Source: Helicobacteraceae bacterium UBA6016
GTDB lineage: Bacteria; Campylobacterota; Campylobacteria; Campylobacterales; UBA6016
Direction of reading: 5' to 3'
DNA length: 7,486 bases
Assembly: GCA_002428055.1 (NCBI GenBank)
Contig: DIZY01000056.1
Coordinates: 5,995 to 13,480 of the forward strand
Shown: positions 4,611-7,486 of the stretch, piece after piece
Position numbering within the stretch: the stretch's first letter is position 1
How the letters are laid out: each line of letters begins with the position of its first letter
The notes under the pieces: generated by a model
The model's database searches: none
Told to the model about the DNA's origin: nothing
What the model saw: the letters and a program-made list of their open reading frames with translations, nothing else
Position numbers and translations under genes: made by a program

Positions 4611-7486
4611 ATGCTAAAGAACAAATCTGAATTTCTAATAAAGCTATTTTTTGCGTTAATTTCGCTCTATGCACTACTATTTTTTGCGGTTCCGCCAACT
4701 ATTAAGTCTATAGCACAGAGTAAGTTAAGCGAATACGGCATAGCGCTCAAAATCAAAAATTTTGAGTTTGAACCGCTATCGGCAAAGGTGCATATAGATG
4801 GACTCTCTATGTCGCACAGGGGCAAGCCTCTTGTGTCGTTTGAGAGATTGGATTTTGACTTTAGTTATTATAGCGCCACAAATAGAGCTTTTATCGTGGA
4901 TGCCCTGTCGATAGATTCGCTCAAACTTTATGTGTATAGAGACGCCAATAAAACTTTTAATTTCCAAGAGATTTTTCCGTCTACCGCTGAGGACAACAAA
5001 AGCAAGAAGCCTTTTTCCTACTCCGTGAGCAACATTAGGCTCAAAAACGCTCATATTGAGTATGCCGACGACTACCTAGGCCAAAAATTTATAATCTCAA
5101 AAACAGACATCTCGCTCCCGTTTGTATCGACCATAGCGCATGATGCCATCGTCCATACCGAGCCTTCCGCCAAAGGAACTCTCAACGGTTCCGCTTTTTC
5201 CTTTAGCGGCAAGCTACTGCCTTTTTCAAAAGAGCCAAAAGGCGAAATGACTCTTAACATCAAAGATTTTGACATCGGTGTTGCAAACAGCTTTTTGCCA
5301 AAAGATGGCATAGTAGAGAGTGTGCATGGTAGCATCTCATTGTCCGCTAAACTCATATTTGAAAAATCTGCAACCAACAAAGCCAAACTAAGGGCGGATA
5401 CAAACCTAACAGGCTTTATCGTCAATACGCAAAATGCAGACATCGAAACAAATAGCGTCCATCTATCGGGGCTAACGGTTTCGCTTGGGGATATGAATGC
5501 CTCCCTTGCAAAATTAGAGCTTAAAAACCTTGGGCTTTCACACAAAAATAGCCGCCTTTTAGGCTGTGACTCGCTTGCCGTCTCAAATCTCGCAACAGAT
5601 ATTAAAAACAAAGTTGCCGCATTGGATAGCCTCCAAATAGGCGGTATAAATGCCAAAATCACAAAAACCGCCGTAGGACTAAATCTAGCCTCGTTAGCCC
5701 CTGTGCCAAAAGCGGAGGCAAAAAAAGAGGAGACAAAAGCGTGGGATCTCTCCATAGGCTCTTTGGCGCTTAACGGCAAGGGCGAGTATAGCGACGATAA
5801 GTTTGCAGGCAAAAAACCTTACAAAGTAGAAATATCGTCTTTTGATATAGTGGCAAAAGAGCTCGATACCAAAGGCGCCAAGCCAGCCTCAATAAAAGCT
5901 GACATTGCAACCTCTGAGGGTCTTTTGGCGCTTGAAACTCTTGTTCAGCTGAAAGAAAAAAAGATAAGCGCTGTTGTAAACGCAAAAAAAATTAATTTAA
6001 CCACTATAGATAAGTTGGGATTTTTGCCTCCAAAACTTAGAATGTTTAGCGGCGATGCGGATTTTGGCGGGAAGTTTGAAGTGAGCTTTGGGGCAAAGCC
6101 TAGCGCATTTTTAAGTGACGGTTTTGTGGATGTGCGTAGTTTTGGGCTTTATACCGACAAGCGAAATTCAAGGCTTATTTCATTTGACACGCTTGCTTTG
6201 CAAAAAATAAAAAGCTCTTATCCTTCTTTTGATACCGAAATCGGTGGGGCAGCTATAAGCGGCTTTTACGCCAATATCAAAATCGATGAAAACAGATCTC
6301 TAAATCTTGCAAAGCATTTTAAAAGTAGCGAGACGAATGAGACCAAGGCTGTAGAAAAAGGTAAATCGCCGTCGCTTGCGCTAAATAAATTTAGTTTGCA
6401 GGGCGGAGTCATAGACTTTGAGGATAGGTCGCTAAAAAATAGATTTAAGACGACGCTAACAGACATCACGGGAAGTATCGGCAGGCTCTCTTTCGATAAA
6501 AACGAGTCGGCTTTGATTGAGCTAAAAGCAAATAGCGGAGGCTACGGGCGTATAGCGATAAACGGCGATGTAGTGCCGGATAAAGCAAATTTTGCACTGC
6601 ATCTAAAGGCACAAACCGTTGACATACCGATGGCGCAGTTTACCCCGTATACGGAGAAATTTATCGGGCAGAAAATTGAGAGCGGAAATCTAGGGCTGGA
6701 GCTCAGCTACACGGTCCTTGGGCGAAAGCTGGAGGCAAGCAACAAAATTTCGCTTTTTGGATTTAATCTAGGGGAAGAGGTGCAGAGCGAGGGTGCGGTA
6801 AGGCTACCGTACAATCTGGCAATAGCAATACTAAAAGACGGCAACGGAAATATAGATATAGAGCTTCCGGTACAAGGAAGCCTTGACGAGCCAGAGATAA
6901 AAAGCGGCGCTATTATTTGGAAGCTGATAAGACAGCTAATAGTGAAAATTATTAAATCGCCTTTTAGCGCGCTAGCGTCGATGTTTGGCGGCGGTGATGA
7001 GCTTAGCTACGCTATCTTTGAGCCCGGAAGTACAGGCCTAGGCGATATAGAGACGGCAAAGCTCAAAAAAACGGCGGAGATAATCAATAAAAAACCGTCC
7101 CTCAAAGTCACGCTTACGGGTTTCGTCGATTCACAAACGGATATAAAAGGGTTCAAAGAAAAAGAGCTTGAGAGAAAAATGCTCATTGCAAAATATCCCA
7201 AAGCAGATGCGAGCGAGTATGAGAAATACCTCAAAATAGTCTACAAAAGCGAGAACTTCCCGAAGCCGAAAAATATGCTCGGATTTGATAAGTCGCTCTC
7301 CGTGCAAGATATGAAAACGCTGATTATCGCGCATATTGAGGCTGGGGCAAAAGAGATGGAGACTCTAGCGAGAACAAGGGCTCAAAGCACAAAAGAGGCG
7401 CTAGTAAAACACGGCGTTAGCGAGGAGCGTATAAAACTATCGGACAAACCGCTAGGAGCGCCTGAGCAAAAAGAGAAAGTCGGCGG
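4611..7486 (+). CDS. AsmA-like / DUF748 envelope protein with OmpA-like C-terminus, 3' end cut by window edge
   Basis: One uninterrupted frame runs from ATG 4611 to the window edge: 958 whole codons and no stop. The start is firm: an in-frame TAA lies at 4593-4595 and GGAG (4602-4605) is 5 nt upstream. A single N-terminal membrane helix (about 8-29, KLFFALISLYALLFFAV) anchors it in the inner membrane. The long body is repetitive beta-strand sequence (recurring patterns such as IKNFEFEPLSAKVHIDGL and LNKFSLQGGVIDFED), as in AsmA/YhdP/TamB-like proteins. The DUF748 hallmark region is at about 732-795 (LPYNLAIAILKDGNGNIDIE, then PVQGSLDEPEIK and an amphipathic IIWKLIRQLI). From about 800 an OmpA-like section begins (FEPGS at 803, LKVTLTGFVD, RAQSTKEALVKHGVSEERI at 923-941). 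The end of that motif suggests only a few tens of residues are missing. Relatives are thought to bridge the periplasm and help lipid or envelope transport; that role here is inference. It is divergent from the mod operon, with no obvious link to it. Confidence 0.88.
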   Translation, partial: MLKNKSEFLIKLFFALISLYALLFFAVPPTIKSIAQSKLSEYGIALKIKNFEFEPLSAKVHIDGLSMSHRGKPLVSFERLDFDFSYYSATNRAFIVDALSIDSLKLYVYRDANKTFNFQEIFPSTAEDNKSKKPFSYSVSNIRLKNAHIEYADDYLGQKFIISKTDISLPFVSTIAHDAIVHTEPSAKGTLNGSAFSFSGKLLPFSKEPKGEMTLNIKDFDIGVANSFLPKDGIVESVHGSISLSAKLIFEKSATNKAKLRADTNLTGFIVNTQNADIETNSVHLSGLTVSLGDMNASLAKLELKNLGLSHKNSRLLGCDSLAVSNLATDIKNKVAALDSLQIGGINAKITKTAVGLNLASLAPVPKAEAKKEETKAWDLSIGSLALNGKGEYSDDKFAGKKPYKVEISSFDIVAKELDTKGAKPASIKADIATSEGLLALETLVQLKEKKISAVVNAKKINLTTIDKLGFLPPKLRMFSGDADFGGKFEVSFGAKPSAFLSDGFVDVRSFGLYTDKRNSRLISFDTLALQKIKSSYPSFDTEIGGAAISGFYANIKIDENRSLNLAKHFKSSETNETKAVEKGKSPSLALNKFSLQGGVIDFEDRSLKNRFKTTLTDITGSIGRLSFDKNESALIELKANSGGYGRIAINGDVVPDKANFALHLKAQTVDIPMAQFTPYTEKFIGQKIESGNLGLELSYTVLGRKLEASNKISLFGFNLGEEVQSEGAVRLPYNLAIAILKDGNGNIDIELPVQGSLDEPEIKSGAIIWKLIRQLIVKIIKSPFSALASMFGGGDELSYAIFEPGSTGLGDIETAKLKKTAEIINKKPSLKVTLTGFVDSQTDIKGFKEKELERKMLIAKYPKADASEYEKYLKIVYKSENFPKPKNMLGFDKSLSVQDMKTLIIAHIEAGAKEMETLARTRAQSTKEALVKHGVSEERIKLSDKPLGAPEQKEKVG

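Noticed and set aside
5072..5812. A 246-codon open frame on the minus strand inside the DUF748 gene
   Set aside because: Wholly antisense to a convincing gene; its translation is low-complexity Ser/Leu/Phe with no domain, no good ribosome binding site, and it mirrors the sense codon pattern.

Overview
The window looks like a piece of chromosome from a Campylobacterota bacterium of the Sulfurimonas/Sulfuricurvum kind. The DNA is moderately AT-rich, Ile (ATA) and Arg (AGA) codons are frequent, and genes are packed with 1-8 nt overlaps. The gene order modA - small Mop protein - modB - modC matches, as I recall it, the arrangement in Campylobacter jejuni. This assignment is inference; there is no rRNA or other marker in the window.

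Layout. (1) 1-1043, + strand: the C-terminal two-thirds or so of a membrane sensor histidine kinase, cut by the left edge. (2) 4485-1040, - strand: a five-gene molybdate operon, read right to left: modE-type regulator, modA periplasmic binding protein, a stand-alone protein with two Mop/TOBE domains, modB permease, modC ATPase. Every junction is an overlap or a 1-nt gap, so this is almost certainly one transcript with coupled translation. The kinase and modC converge and overlap by 4 nt. (3) 4486-4610: a 125-bp divergent control region. It carries a near-consensus sigma-70 promoter for the mod operon with a ModE-like operator lying across its -10 and spacer, and a TATAAT box facing the other way. 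(4) 4611-7486, + strand: a very long open frame (958 codons, no stop before the window ends) for an AsmA-like/DUF748 envelope protein with an OmpA-like C-terminal region.

How it works together. ModA captures molybdate (or tungstate) in the periplasm, ModB is the membrane channel and ModC powers import. The ModE-like protein senses oxyanion through its two TOBE domains and probably shuts off its own operon when molybdenum is sufficient; the operator position supports this. The di-Mop protein probably binds or buffers oxyanion in the cytoplasm. The operon encodes five TOBE/Mop units in all. The histidine kinase and the DUF748 protein have no evident functional tie to molybdate.

I see no mobile element, CRISPR array, RNA gene, pseudogene or clearly novel system. 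The most useful points are the operator/promoter overlap, the long edge-truncated DUF748 gene, and the non-ATG starts in the operon.
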